Below, piece by piece: positions 18,835 to 27,972 of a stretch of 30,000 bases of DNA. The DNA is from Prorocentrum cordatum (taxonomy: Eukaryota; Sar; Dinophyceae; Prorocentrales; Prorocentraceae): positions 70,772-100,771 of the forward strand of contig CAUYUJ010019251.1 in the NCBI GenBank assembly GCA_963575745.1, in the 5' to 3' direction. The translations under genes were made by a program, and so were the position numbers. The stretch's first letter is position 1, and every line of letters begins with the position of its first letter. The notes beneath the pieces are model-generated. The model worked only from the letters and a program-made list of their open reading frames with translations. It made no database searches and was not told the origin of the DNA.

Positions 18835-19385
18835 ACCCTCGGCCCCCAAGACGCCCAAAATGGCCTCCAAGACGGCCAAGATGGCTGCAAAACGGCCACG
18901 AAGACCCAAGATGGCCTCCAAGACGGTCCCAAGACGCCTCCAACACGGCCAAGATGACCCCAAGACGTCCCAAAATGTCCTCCAGACGGCCCAAGAGGCC
19001 CCGAAGACGCCCCAAGTGGGCTCAAAGAGGACTTCCGAGAGAACAGAATCCTTGATGTTCCTCAGGCGTTCTAGGATCGTAGCGTTCTCGCCAGTTTGGG
19101 CGACTGACGCTCCAAGGTGGGCCCATAAGCCCCAAAGATCGCCCCAAGGCGGCCCAGTCGGCCCGCAAGACGGCCCAAGAGGGCCCCAAGATAGCCCAAG
19201 AAGCCCCCAACCGGCCCCAGAGCCTCAAGACTGTCCTCAAGCGCGCAAAGAGGGACCCACGACTGCCCAGGAAGGGCCGAAGACGACCTCCGAAGGCCGG
19301 GAGGCCCCCAAGAGGCCCCCAAGAGAGGTCCAAGAGGTCCCCAAGAGCTCCCAGGAGACTCCCAAGAGCCCCAAGAGGGCCTGAA
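18835..19385 (+). repeat. AAGATGGC-type repeat field, rightmost block
   Basis: Resumes the CCAAGAYGGCC words after the satellite arrays and ends at 19385, where a CTC-rich stretch begins. It contains the weak third copy of the 395-bp period spacer (aatccttgatgttcctcag near 19047). Confidence 0.6.
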
Positions 19386-19551
19386 GAGGCATCCTCTTCT
19401 TCCTCCTCCGCCTTGTCCTCCCTCTCCTCCTCCGTTCTCCTCCTCTCCATAGTGTTCACCCAAGGGGCTCATCAACGGCTGTGGAACACATAGTCCGATA
19501 GCTTTGCCTGACGTCGGCCAAGCGTTTGACCGCATGCCGTAGGCGTCTTCG

Positions 19552-19936
19552 ATGACTCATCATCAGAATCCTCCTCATCGTCGTCATCATCATTACAAAC
19601 ACCACCATCAACAACAATGGCAACATCAGGATAATAATCAGCATCAACATCATCAGCAGCAGCATCTTGTTCATCATCACCATCCTCTCCCTCATCATCC
19701 CCACCACCACCACAGTCATCATCATCATCAGCAGCCTTATCGTTATCATCATCAGCAACATCAGCATCATCACATTCGTCATCGTCATCATCATCATCCG
19801 CATCATTAGCATCATCAGCACCACCGCCACAACCATCATCATCATCGTCATCATCATCACCGCCACCACCACCATCACCATCACCATCACCATCATCGAC
19901 GTCCATCGTCATCGTCATCGTCACCGTCATCGTGAC
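19552..19936 (+). repeat. CAT/CAC/CGT trinucleotide tract
   Basis: About 385 bp of imperfect CAT, CAC, CAG and CGT triplets. The acidic Asp-rich frame on the other strand is a by-product. Confidence 0.95.
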
Positions 19937-20480
19937 CCTCCGTATCCTCCGCATCCCATCCCTTTCCTCCTGCTCCTCATCCTCCTCCCGCCACCTTCTC
20001 GTCATTTGCCTCCGCCGTCTTCGCTCATTCATGCTCCGTCTTATCCTCCTGTCCCTCCTCCTCCCCTCTCCTCCTCATCGACCTCCTCGTCCTCATCCCT
20101 TCACCTCCCTACTCCCTCTACCACCCCCCCCAACTCCTCGTCCTGCCTGTCGAGCTGTCCTCCTCCTCTGCCTGCCCTTCTCCTGCTCCTCTATCTGCCC
20201 CCTCCGTATCCTCCCCACCAGTTCCACTGCCTCGTTTACTCCTCCTCCTCCTCCTCGTCCTCCGCCTCCCCCTGCAGCAATTGCCCTGTCCTCCTTTCCC
20301 CGCCTCCCTCGTGGGGGCGAGGGAGAAGGGGGCGGGGAGGCGCAGGGTGAGGAAAACGAGGGAAAGGCGCACGAGCAGGAGAAGGGCGACGCGAGTGGGA
20401 AAGCAAGGAGTAGAAGAAGGTCCTCCTCCTCCCGCGCCTCCTCCTCATCCTCCTCCTCTCTCCTCCATTCCTTGCCCTTA
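19937..20480 (+). repeat. Pyrimidine-rich CTC/CCT region
   Basis: Interrupted CCTCCT and CTCCTC words from 19937 to 20280, a short purine-rich switch at 20310-20420 (gggcgagggagaaggggg…aggag), then CTC words again to 20465. No gene is visible. Confidence 0.8.
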
Positions 20481-20582
20481 TAAGTAACTCGTCCCTGTCG
20501 CACTCCGAGACGTGTCGCTAGGGCGGGCCCGGCGTTTCGCCTGAGACGCCAGAGGGCTCTCTTTGCACTGGCCCACTGAGCT

Positions 20583-20995
20583 TCAAGTTTGCAAAAGCTT
20601 CACGGAGAAAGGGCGGGCCGCTTTCAAAAGGAGGCTCTCGTCTTCGCGCCGCGCACATTCGTCGTAAAATTACAAGAGCTTCACGGATTGAGGGCGGGTC
20701 GTATTCGAAATGTGGCTCTGGCCTTAGTGAAGGGGCCCTGGGACACACAAATAAATACACACAAATAGCAGGATTCCCCATATTTTCCCTGGGTTTCTGT
20801 CTTCCCCCCGCTTCCCATGTTTTCCCATATTTTCTGGGAATCGCCGATGAATTGTGTCTGTGTGTTTTTTCCCCTCCTGGCTTAGCGCCGCGCACATTCG
20901 TGCCCCAAGATACGCAAGAGCTTCATGGATGGATGGCGGTCCGCTTTCAAAATGAGGCTTATCGCCTCAGTTCCGCGCACCTTCGTCTTACAGTG
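20583..20995 (+). repeat. Three copies of a roughly 100-bp dispersed unit, one interrupted
   Basis: Units carry agcttcacgga…gggcgg…cgctttcaaaa…ggctc…cgccgcgcacattcgt. Copies lie at 20583-20662, 20671-20727 continuing at 20886-20915, and 20916-20995. A fourth, diverged copy is at about 21190-21262. The second copy is split by the CTTAG-bounded element. Confidence 0.75.
20723..20885 (+). mobile_element. CTTAG-bounded short element, copy 2
   Basis: Lies between cttag at 20723-20727 and cttag at 20881-20885. Removing one border and the interior (158 bp) restores ctggccttag+cgccgcgcac, the same length as the uninterrupted relatives at 20640 and 21235, so the insertion is clean. The left edge reads GTGAAGGGGCC and the right edge tgtgtgttttttcccctcctggcttag in two parts, i.e. 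a pyrimidine tract followed by AG as in an intron 3' end. The inner part has two related halves, each with CCCATATTTTC-like words. Confidence 0.8.
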
Positions 20996-21420
20996 AGCGG
21001 CTTGAATAAGGAACACTAACTTTTCAAAAGGGGCTCCGTCGTTCCTTAGACTTGCATGCGTTATTAATCGTCCCGTATACGTTACTGCTTAGTTATCGTT
21101 CCTTATGCGTTACTCCCTGGCGAAAAAAGTGGCTTCGGTCCTTATTTATCGTTCCTTAGGTCAGGCCGACGACGGTAAACAATTGCAATCGTGTCACGGA
21201 TGGTGGGCGGTACCTTCTCAGAAGGTGGATCTGGCCTCGGCGCCGCGCACGCTCGTCTTGAGCATCTGCAACAATATCAACGAGTACCATGGTTAACGTT
21301 CCAGAAACCGTGCTCTGGAACGATGGAAGAACGTCAGGGCGGAACAGTTACATTGATTCGCGGTGTTGAAATCCTCAGTGTATCGGCAACGAACGTCACA
21401 GCAAACCCCATAAGAGCGCT
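20996..21420 (+). other. Non-genic stretch with TTATCGTTCCTTA words
   Basis: Holds the diverged fourth unit of the 100-bp repeat (21190-21262) and scattered cgttcctta / ttatcgttcc repeats at 21040-21160. No convincing open frame or RNA gene was seen. Confidence 0.5.
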
Positions 21421-21560
21421 TCCGGCTACACTTCGTTACACCTAGTTACACCTAGTTACACCCAGTTACACCTAGTTACACCTAGTCAACCACAGTTACA
21501 CCTAGTTGACCCCAATTACACCTAGTTAACCCCAGCCACACCTAGTTTCCCTGTTACCTC
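21421..21560 (+). repeat. TTACACCTAG decamer array
   Basis: About 12 copies of ttacacctag with variants ttacacccag, ttgaccccaa and ttaaccccag. Related decamers on the opposite strand occur at 26150-26370. Confidence 0.9.
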
Positions 21561-21894
21561 AGGTAGCCTCAGTTTTCCTCGGTGGTGACCCTAGTTACGC
21601 CATGTCGCAGTCAATCTGAATGTCCCCCTGGCCTGGGGTTCCCCGCAAAAGCGGGACCTCGAGCGTCGATGTCCTTCGAACATCGCTAAAAACCTGATCA
21701 TCGGAACCGGATCCTTGATCCAACTCAAGACCTCGTGTCAAATTGAATTTTGGCCAAAACCTCAATTCTCGGTTCTCGATGACCCTTCGTCCTCGAAGAT
21801 CGATCCTAGCCGATACCTAAACCCTCGAGCCGCGATCTCCGAACCCGTCGAAAACCCCAAAGGGGAAACTCTGTACAAAACGATTTCCCCCTGA
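21561..21894 (+). other. Non-genic stretch
   Basis: Decaying decamers (cctcaggtagcctcag) give way to unique-looking DNA with short inverted words (ccccgcaaaagcgggg-like at 21638-21655; ccccaaagggg at 21854). The phrase tgtacaaaacgatttccccctg (split here: tgtacaaaacg / atttccccctg, 21872-21894) has a relative tgtacagaatgtccccctg at 22645. No gene is visible. Confidence 0.4.
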
Positions 21895-22133
21895 CTCGTC
21901 ATCGCCGTCGTCGTCGTCAACGTCGCAATCTCCATCATAATGATCGTCGCCGCCGTCGTTGTCGTCGGCACCGTCGTCAGCATCACCATCGTCGGCACCA
22001 TCATCATCGTCATCATCATCAGCATCATCATCATCATCCTCATCGCAATTATCATTATCACCGTCAGCATCAGCAGCATCATCACCATCATCAGCTTCAT
22101 CATCATCCTCATCGCAATCATCATCACCGTAAG

Positions 22134-22164
<31 letters not shown>

Positions 22165-22275
22165 GTCACCATCATCATCATCATCAGCATCATCATCATC
22201 ATCACCAGCATCAGCATCATCGCCATCATCAGCATCATCGTCATCATCGCAACCATCGTTGTCGTCGTCGCCCTG
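21895..22275 (+). repeat. ATC/GTC trinucleotide tract
   Basis: Imperfect CATCAT and CGTCGT triplets. Any frame through it is poly-Ile, poly-Ser, poly-His or the complement. Confidence 0.95.
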
Positions 22276-22369
22276 CCAGACTTGTCATATTTGTCGTAAT
22301 CGTCATTGTCCCCCTCGCCCCACCTCATCCTCCCCCACCTCATTCAACTCCTGATGCTATTCCCCTTCT

Positions 22370-22600
22370 TCGTCACGTCATACTCGTCATCGACATCGTC
22401 GTCGTCACCATCGTCGTTGTCATCGTAATTATCGTCATCGTCATCACCAGCGACATCGCCATCGTCGTGGTCGTCGTCTTCGTCATCGTCGCCGTGGTCA
22501 TCGCCACCGTCGTCAATCGTCTTCGTCGATATCATCTTCGTCGTGGTCGTCATCGCCGTCGTCGTCGACGTCTTCGCCATCGCCGTCGGCATCTCACCCC
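22370..22600 (+). repeat. GTC/ATC trinucleotide tract
   Basis: Second triplet tract, dominated by CGTCGT and CATCGT. It is separated from the previous one by about 95 bp of CCTCATCC-like sequence. Confidence 0.9.
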
Positions 22601-22736
22601 GCCGAAAATCCCGCACGGGAAAATCTGCGCGAAACGACCCTTTTGTACAGAATGTCCCCCTGTCATCGTCATCGTCTTCGTCGTCGTGGGCCCAGTCGGT
22701 TGGTTTTGGCTCATTCCTCGGGCCTGCGGCTGCCGC

Positions 22737-22931
22737 ACAGTCAAAAACCCTAATAAGGACGCGCGGTAAGAACACAAGGCCCCTGAAGCCGAAGTTGGGA
22801 TTTTTGGGGCGGCGGACGACGAAAACCCCAAGACGAAACCAAGGAAGGACGGAGACGCAAGAGCAGGGAAGAGCAAGGACGCAAGGGTACCCTGAGCAAA
22901 GTCGCGCGTCCTTATTAGGGTTGTTGACTGT
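22737..22931 (+). mobile_element. TA-type MITE, copy 1
   Basis: The left end acagtcaaaaaccctaataa continues as ggacgcgcg; the right end is its reverse complement (cgcgcgtccttattagggtt then gttgactgt), about 28 of 29 positions paired. The right flank is TA, the left flank CA. The interior has no coding capacity and shares gccgaagttgggattt and agcaaggacgcaagggtacc with copy 2. A non-autonomous DNA transposon, probably moved by a Tc1/mariner-like enzyme. Confidence 0.88.
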
Positions 22932-23056
22932 ATCTTGGATCTTTGTGCCGCGTCCAGCCGTTTCGACGTGGAGGGCCTCCGAGGGCGAGAAGGCCTTCAA
23001 CTGGATGCTCGAAGCTCGAGGCTCGAGGCGATCCTCGAGGTAGGAGGTACGAGGCT
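22932..23056 (+). other. Spacer between the two MITEs with CTCGAG inverted words
   Basis: Contains tcgaagctcgaggctcgagg and gatcctcgaggtaggaggt. The phrase gatcctcgaggtacgaggct recurs right after copy 2 (23254-23273), so the spacer end was duplicated together with the MITE or the MITE landed in a repeat. Confidence 0.5.
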
Positions 23057-23231
23057 ACAGTCAAAAACCCTAGTAAGGACGCGCGGTAAGGACGCAAGAC
23101 CCTTGGAAGCCGAAGTTGGGATTTCTGGGGCGGCGGGCGACGAAAATCCCAAGGACGCAGGAGCAAGGAAGAGCAAGGACGCAAGGGTACCCTGAGCAAA
23201 GTCGCGCGTCCTTATTAGGGTTTCTGACTGT
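23057..23231 (+). mobile_element. TA-type MITE, copy 2
   Basis: Ends match copy 1 (acagtcaaaaaccctagtaa … cttattagggtttctgactg). The flanks are TA on both sides if the element begins at CAGTC and ends at GACTG, the expected TA target duplication of Tc1/mariner-type elements. It is about 20 bp shorter than copy 1, with interior deletions. Confidence 0.9.
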
Positions 23232-23399
23232 ACTCGAATCTCGAGGTTCGAGGCGATCCTCGAGGTACGAGGCTAACTCGACGTGAAGTCCGTCGGATGT
23301 CGGCTTGTAACTCGGGTTTCCGACGGTCGTGCGTCGAGGCTCGAGCCTCGAGCATCGAAGGCCTTCGGCGGCCATCCTCGTCGCCACGGTCAGACGAGG

Positions 23400-23480
23400 G
23401 CAGGAGGAAGAGAATGAGGATACATGAGGATGATGAGGATGAGGAAGATGAGGGGGACGACGAAAAGGATGAAGAAGACG
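23400..23480 (+). repeat. GAT/GAG purine-rich tract
   Basis: gaggatgatgaggatgagga words, the complement of the CATCCTCAT-like tracts elsewhere in the window. Confidence 0.8.
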
Positions 23481-23483
23481 AGG

Positions 23484-23835
23484 CTCTTCCTACCTCCTCC
23501 TATCGTTCCCACCTCCTCCCACCTCCCCTTGCATCCTCCTATCTCCGCCTACCTCCTCCTACATCCTCCAACCTTCCCCTACCTCCTCCTGTCTCCTCCT
23601 GCCTCCTCGTGCCTCCGACCCCCTCCTGCTGTGTTTACCTCCTCTTACCTCCTCCGACCTCCTCCCACCTCCTCCCATCTGTCCTACCTCCTAATACTTC
23701 ATACCTACTCCTACGCCCTCCTACGTCCACCTACATTATCCTATCTCCTCTTCCTCCCCCCTATCCCTACCTCCTGCCTCCTCCTACTTCCTCATACAAA
23801 TTTGCATATCATTCCACATAATCCTACGCCCTCGT
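23484..23835 (+). repeat. CCTACCTCCT minisatellite
   Basis: Irregular words cctacctcctccta with period about 9-15. The complementary words (aggaggtagg) occur at 24265-24400 and 25545-25650 in the same strand reading. Confidence 0.85.
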
Positions 23836-23844
23836 ATGTCATCC

Positions 23845-23985
23845 TACCTCCGCGTCAACGTCGTCGTCTCCATCACCATCATCAACATCATCATCATCAT
23901 CATCAGCAGCATCATCAGCATCAGCATCGTCGTCGTCATCACCATCGTCATTATCATCATCGCCGTCGTCGTCATGATCGTCGTC
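23845..23985 (+). repeat. ATC/GTC trinucleotide tract
   Basis: Third triplet tract of the CATCAT/CGTCGT type. Confidence 0.9.
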
Positions 23986-24084
23986 CTGCCAACCCGCCAA
24001 GGGCAAGGAAGCTGCCCAAAGGAATGCGCTGGTGGGCGGGGGGAGCTAGGATGAGAACGAGGAGGATAACGGGGAGGGATGATT

Positions 24085-24265
24085 ACGAGAGGACGGGGGG
24101 CGAAGACGACGACGACGACGACCCCGACCACGACGACGACGACGATGACCACGGCAACTGGTGACGCTGACGATGATCATGATGATGGCGGTGGAAAGGA
24201 TGACGATGACGGCGACGATGGCGATGGCGAGGACGATGATGACGACGACGATGGCAATGACGAAG
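24085..24265 (+). repeat. GAC/GAT trinucleotide tract
   Basis: Reverse-complement type of the preceding ATC/GTC tract: gacgacgacgac, gatgatgacgac. Confidence 0.9.
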
Positions 24266-24400
24266 AGGTAGGATGAGGTAACAGGAAGTAGGGTGAGCTA
24301 AAAGGATGTAGGAAAAGGTATGACGAAGCAGGAAGAGGCAGGGAGAGCCATGAGGAGGTAGGAGGATGAAGGGATAGGAAAAGGTAGGAGGGGGTGTGCA
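24266..24400 (+). repeat. AGGTAGG minisatellite (inverted relative to 23484-23835)
   Basis: aggtaggatgaggta, gaggaggtaggaggat words, reverse complement of the CCTACCTCCT array. Confidence 0.8.
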
Positions 24401-24473
24401 GAGGTGGCAAAGAGAGAGCGTGATCCACCGCCGCTTTACTGTGGAAAATTGCCGCCCTTTTCCTCTGGAACCC

Positions 24474-24670
24474 GGGGGTCCCCCCCCCCCTCCGAACCCC
24501 CCCCCCCCTGCTGGACCCCCCCCCCCCCCCCCGGCAAAACCCCCCCCCTCCCTAACCCCCCCCCCCCTCGAACCTCGAAAACCGGGGGGGTCACTACCGG
24601 TTCGAACCCCCTCCCCCTCCCTCGAAAACCGGAGGGGGGTCACTACCGGTTCGAACCCCTCCCACCCCCC
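24474..24670 (+). repeat. C-run array with two GGTCACTACCGGTTCGAA units
   Basis: Runs of up to 18 C (24480-24570), then ggtcactaccggttcgaa at 24589-24606 and 24638-24655, spaced 49 bp. Each unit is preceded by ctcgaaaaccgg and a G run. The core ggttcgaacc is a perfect palindrome. Confidence 0.9.
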
Positions 24671-24689
24671 CCTCTCACCGCCAGCAAAC

Positions 24690-25290
24690 GACTCCCGGTC
24701 CCTACCACCGTCCTCACCACATCCCCCACTGTTGTTCCCAGCACCACTGTCCTCACCACCACTGTCCCCACTGGTTCCACCACCGCCCCTACTGTCCCCA
24801 CCAGTGCCACCACCACTGTCGCACTGTCCCCACTGTCCCCACCACTGTTCCCACCACGGCTCCACTCTCCCAACTTTCTCCACGGCCCCAACCACTGCCC
24901 GACTATCCCCACTGTCCCACTGACTCCTCCGCTGTCCCACTGAGCTGTCCCACTGTTCCCACCACTGTCCCCACTGTCCCCACCACTGTCCCCACTGTAC
25001 CTCTGTCCCATTGTCCCACCGCCGTCCTCGCCACCGCCTTCACCACTGTCCCCACCACCACTGTACCCTCCACTGTCCTACTGTTTCCACCACATTCCCA
25101 CTGTCCCCACACCACTGTCCCCACCACCACCGTCCCCACCACTGTCCCACTGTCCCCACTGTTCCCACCATTGTCCTCACCATTGTCCCCACCACTACTG
25201 TCCCCACCACTGTCCCACTGTCCCCACCACTGTCCCGCTGTCCCCTCACCACTGTCCCCACCACCACCGTCCCCACCACTGTCCGCACCC
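24690..25290 (+). repeat. CCCCACCACTGTCCC minisatellite
   Basis: About 600 bp of cccccaccactgtccc-like words with variable spacing. Open frames across it consist only of Val/Gly/Thr or His/Cys/Pro repeats. Confidence 0.9.
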
Positions 25291-25299
25291 CCCCTTGAT

Positions 25300-25510
25300 T
25301 TTCGAGGAGGGGGGGGGGAGCGGGGAGTTCGAACCGGTAGTGACCCCCCCGGGTTTTCGAGTTTGGGGGGGGGGGGTTCGAACCGGTAGTGACCCCTCCC
25401 CTTTTCATGATGAACTGGGGGGGGGGAGGAGTTCGAACCGGTAGTGACCCCCCCTGGTTTTCCGGAGGGGGGGGGGGAGGGGTTCGAACCGGTAGTGACC
25501 CCCCCCAGTT
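25300..25510 (+). repeat. G-run array with four TTCGAACCGGTAGTGACC units (inverted)
   Basis: ttcgaaccggtagtgacc at 25328, 25377, 25432 and 25483 (spacing 49-55) separated by G runs of 9-14 and ggttttcgag/ggttttccgg words. It is the reverse complement of the unit at 24589-24655. Confidence 0.92.
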
Positions 25511-25544
25511 TTCCGCCAGCAGCGGTAGAACACGCTCTTTCAGA

Positions 25545-25790
25545 GGTGGGAGGACGTAGGAGGTATGAGGTAGGGAATCGGAGAAGCTTGGGTGGAGGTG
25601 GGATGAGGTGGGACAATCTCAGACTAAGTGGGGGGAGGCAAGAGGATGTCAGGATAACACGAGGGAAGGAGGACCAACAACAGCAGGGAAAGGAGGAGGA
25701 TAAAGAGGGGGGGTGGAGGAAGAATCAGGAGGGAGGCGGAGCAGCGAGGAAGGATTGTGGACAACGATTAGACATGAGAAAGCGAAAGAA
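25545..25790 (+). repeat. Purine-rich AGGTAGG / GGAGG region
   Basis: gtgggaggacgtaggaggt, tatgaggtagg and gggaggcaagagg words. No gene is visible. Confidence 0.6.
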
Positions 25791-26200
25791 GTGTTGATAA
25801 CGGGGCACCCGCTGTTACACTCAGATTCCCCTCAGCTGTTCCTCAAACTCTTGCATCCGGATGAGAATGGAATTGTAGGTTAACAGGGCGCAAACTGAAT
25901 GTACGAGGAACTCGAGTGTGACAGAAGGAACATGCAACTGAGGGAAACTGTTTTCAACGAAGGGGAACTGAGGTTAACTGGGGTCAACTGAGGTTGGATG
26001 GCGGAAGACGAGAGGAAATGAGAAGGCGAAGGAAGGTGTTGATGACGGAGCGGCCGCTGTTATACTCAGTTCCCCCTCGTTTCCCCATCAGATTCTTGCA
26101 TCAGGAGGTAAACGATTCCGTAGGTTAACAGGGCGCAAACTGAGTGCGGGCTGGTTTGTAACTGAGCGGACCTGAGTGTAACTAAGGGGAACTGAATGTA
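25780..26200 (+). repeat. Tandem duplication with 245-bp period
   Basis: tgttgataacggggcacccg (about 25793) pairs with tgttgatgacggagcggccg (about 26038). Downstream, taggttaacagggcgcaaac appears in both copies (about 25877 and 26122). No coding motif is visible. Confidence 0.8.
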
Positions 26201-26370
26201 AATGAAGTTAACTGAAGTTAACTGAAGCTGATTCAGATTAACAGATGTTAATTGAGGTTAACTGAGGCTGACTGAAGCTTACTGAGGCTGACTGAGGTTA
26301 ACTGAGGCTAACTGAAGCTAGCTGAGGTTAACTGAAATTAATTGAATGTAACTGAAGTTCACTGAGAATG
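26150..26370 (+). repeat. GGTTAACTGA decamer array
   Basis: About 20 degenerate copies of aggttaactg / aagctaactg. In reverse complement (cagttaacct) it resembles the decamers at 21421-21560. Confidence 0.88.
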
Positions 26371-26639
26371 AAGAACCGGCTCTGCCCGACGCCGCGCGCG
26401 GCCACAATGGAAGTCCTAGTAGTGGCGTTCTGGCACGATTCAGGATCTTCAAAACGCAAAATGATGTTGAGTCGTGGCGCTGAAGCCCCAGAAGCGGTGC
26501 CCAGGCACGGCTCAAAATCTTCACACGGTTTGCTTCCAACAGGGCGCTTCCCTCAGTGGAAATGAACCCCTGGAGGGGTCTATGAACAGGGAGCTTGGAG
26601 GGAGGGTTTATTGCAACATCGTTGATGAGGCTTGGTTTT
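26371..26639 (+). repeat. Short direct repeat of ggc-cacg-tc-aatcttca type
   Basis: Two diverged copies of a roughly 75-bp phrase (ggcacgattcaggatcttca near 26432 and ggcacggctcaaaatcttca near 26504). They lie between gaagaaccggctctgcccga and a weak palindrome cccctggaggggtc. No gene is visible. Confidence 0.5.
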
Positions 26640-26740
26640 GAACTGGTCCTCCTCCTCCTCCTCGTCCTCCTCCTCCTCCTCCTCCTCCTCCTCCTCCTCC
26701 TCCTCCTCCTCCTCCTCCTCCTCCTCCTCCTCCTATTGTT
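26640..26740 (+). repeat. CCT microsatellite
   Basis: Nearly perfect (CTC)n, about 95 bp. Confidence 0.95.
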
Positions 26741-26914
26741 CCTCCTCCCTCATTCTCCTCCTCATGTGGATTGAACTGGTGATTGCAACGAAGGTCCACG
26801 GCCTGTTCTCTTCGGAGAGTGCCCTCGGCCGGAAGAAGCTCGAGGCAAACGCCATCGCCGCCAGCGCTGGCGTGATGGCAACGCCACCAGCGTCCTCCAG
26901 GGGTGGATCATCTC

Positions 26915-27108
26915 GTCCTCCTCCTTCCCCTCCTCCTCATTCTCCTCCTCCTCCCCCTCCTCCTCCTCCTTCTCCTCATCCTCCTCCTCCCCCTCCTCTT
27001 CCCCCTCCTCCTCCTCCTCCTGCCCCCTCATCTTCCTCATCCCTCCTCCTCCTCCTCCTCCTCCTCCTCCTCCTCCTCCTCCTCCTCCTTATCCTGCCCA
27101 TCCTCCTG
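26915..27108 (+). repeat. CCT/CTC tract
   Basis: Interrupted CTC words that become pure near 27040-27090. Confidence 0.95.
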
Positions 27109-27257
27109 TAATCGAACATGTTCCAACGCGCGCCTCCACGAGGTGGCACGCGCACGAGGCCCTGCCGACCTCGAAGCACTGACAACCCGACTTGCGGGTG
27201 CGGCTCTCTGGCCCGCAGGGTCGGCATTCCTCGCCGACAGCGCCCAGTAGATCATCG
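27109..27257 (+). other. Unique spacer between CCT tracts
   Basis: GC-rich, unique-looking DNA that ends in the direct repeat tcgccgacagcgcccagtag. No convincing reading frame. Confidence 0.4.
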
Positions 27258-27972
27258 GCTCCTCCTCCTCCCCCTCCTCCTCCGCCTTCTCCTCCTCCTC
27301 GTCCTCATCCTCCTCCTCCTCCCCCTCGTCCTCCTCCCTATCCTCCTCCTCCTCCTCCTCCTCCTCCTCCTCCTCCTCCTCTCTCCCTCCTCCTCCTCCT
27401 CTCCTCTACCTCCTCCTCCTCCTCCTCCTCCTCCTCCTCCCTCCTCCTCCTCCTCCTCCTCCTCCTCCTCTCCTCCTCCTCCTCTCCTCCTCCTCCTCCT
27501 CCTCCTCCTCCTCCTCCTCCTCCTCCTCCTCCTCCTCCCCTCCTCCTCCTCCCTCCTCCTCCCCCTCCTCCTCCTCCTCCTCCTCCTCCCCTCCTCCTCC
27601 TCCTCTCCTCCTCCTCCTCCTCCTCCTCCTCCTCCTCCTCCTCCCTCCTCCTCCTCCCCCCCTCCTCCTCCTCCCTCCTCCTCCTCCTCCTCCTCCTCCT
27701 CCTCCTCCTCCCTCCTCCTCCTCCTCCTCCTCCTCCTCCTCCTCCTCCTCCTCCTCCTCCTCCTCCTCCTCCTCCCTCCTCCTCCTCCTCCTCCTCCTCC
27801 TCCTCCTCCTCCTCCTCCTCTACTCCTCCTCCTCCGCCTTCCTCCTCCTCCTCCTCCTCCTCCTCCTCCTCCTCCTCCACTCCTCCTCCTCCTCCTCTCT
27901 CCCCTCCTCCTCCTCCTCCTCCTCCTCCTCCTCCTCCTCCTCCTCCTCCTCCTCCTCCTCCTCCTCCTCCTC
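27258..27972 (+). repeat. Very long CCT microsatellite flanked by a direct repeat
   Basis: About 715 bp of (CTC)n with scattered single-base interruptions that keep shifting the triplet phase. A roughly 34-bp direct repeat (tcgccgacagcgcccagtag…catcggctcctcc) lies at 27231-27265 and 27973-28007 with one mismatch. Confidence 0.95.

Noticed and set aside
17525-19384. 619-residue plus-strand open frame
   Set aside because: It runs through the 101-bp satellite and the 17-bp minisatellite. Neither period is a multiple of three and all frames are open, so the length has no coding meaning.
20727-20885. Annotating the CTTAG element as a spliced intron
   Set aside because: It lies in non-coding repeat DNA here, and the GT-to-AG span is one base longer than the insertion, so excision would not restore the site.
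24589-25500. tRNA genes or pol III promoters, because ggttcgaacc matches a B box
   Set aside because: No A box, no cloverleaf and no T-run terminator; the word is a palindrome inside a satellite unit.
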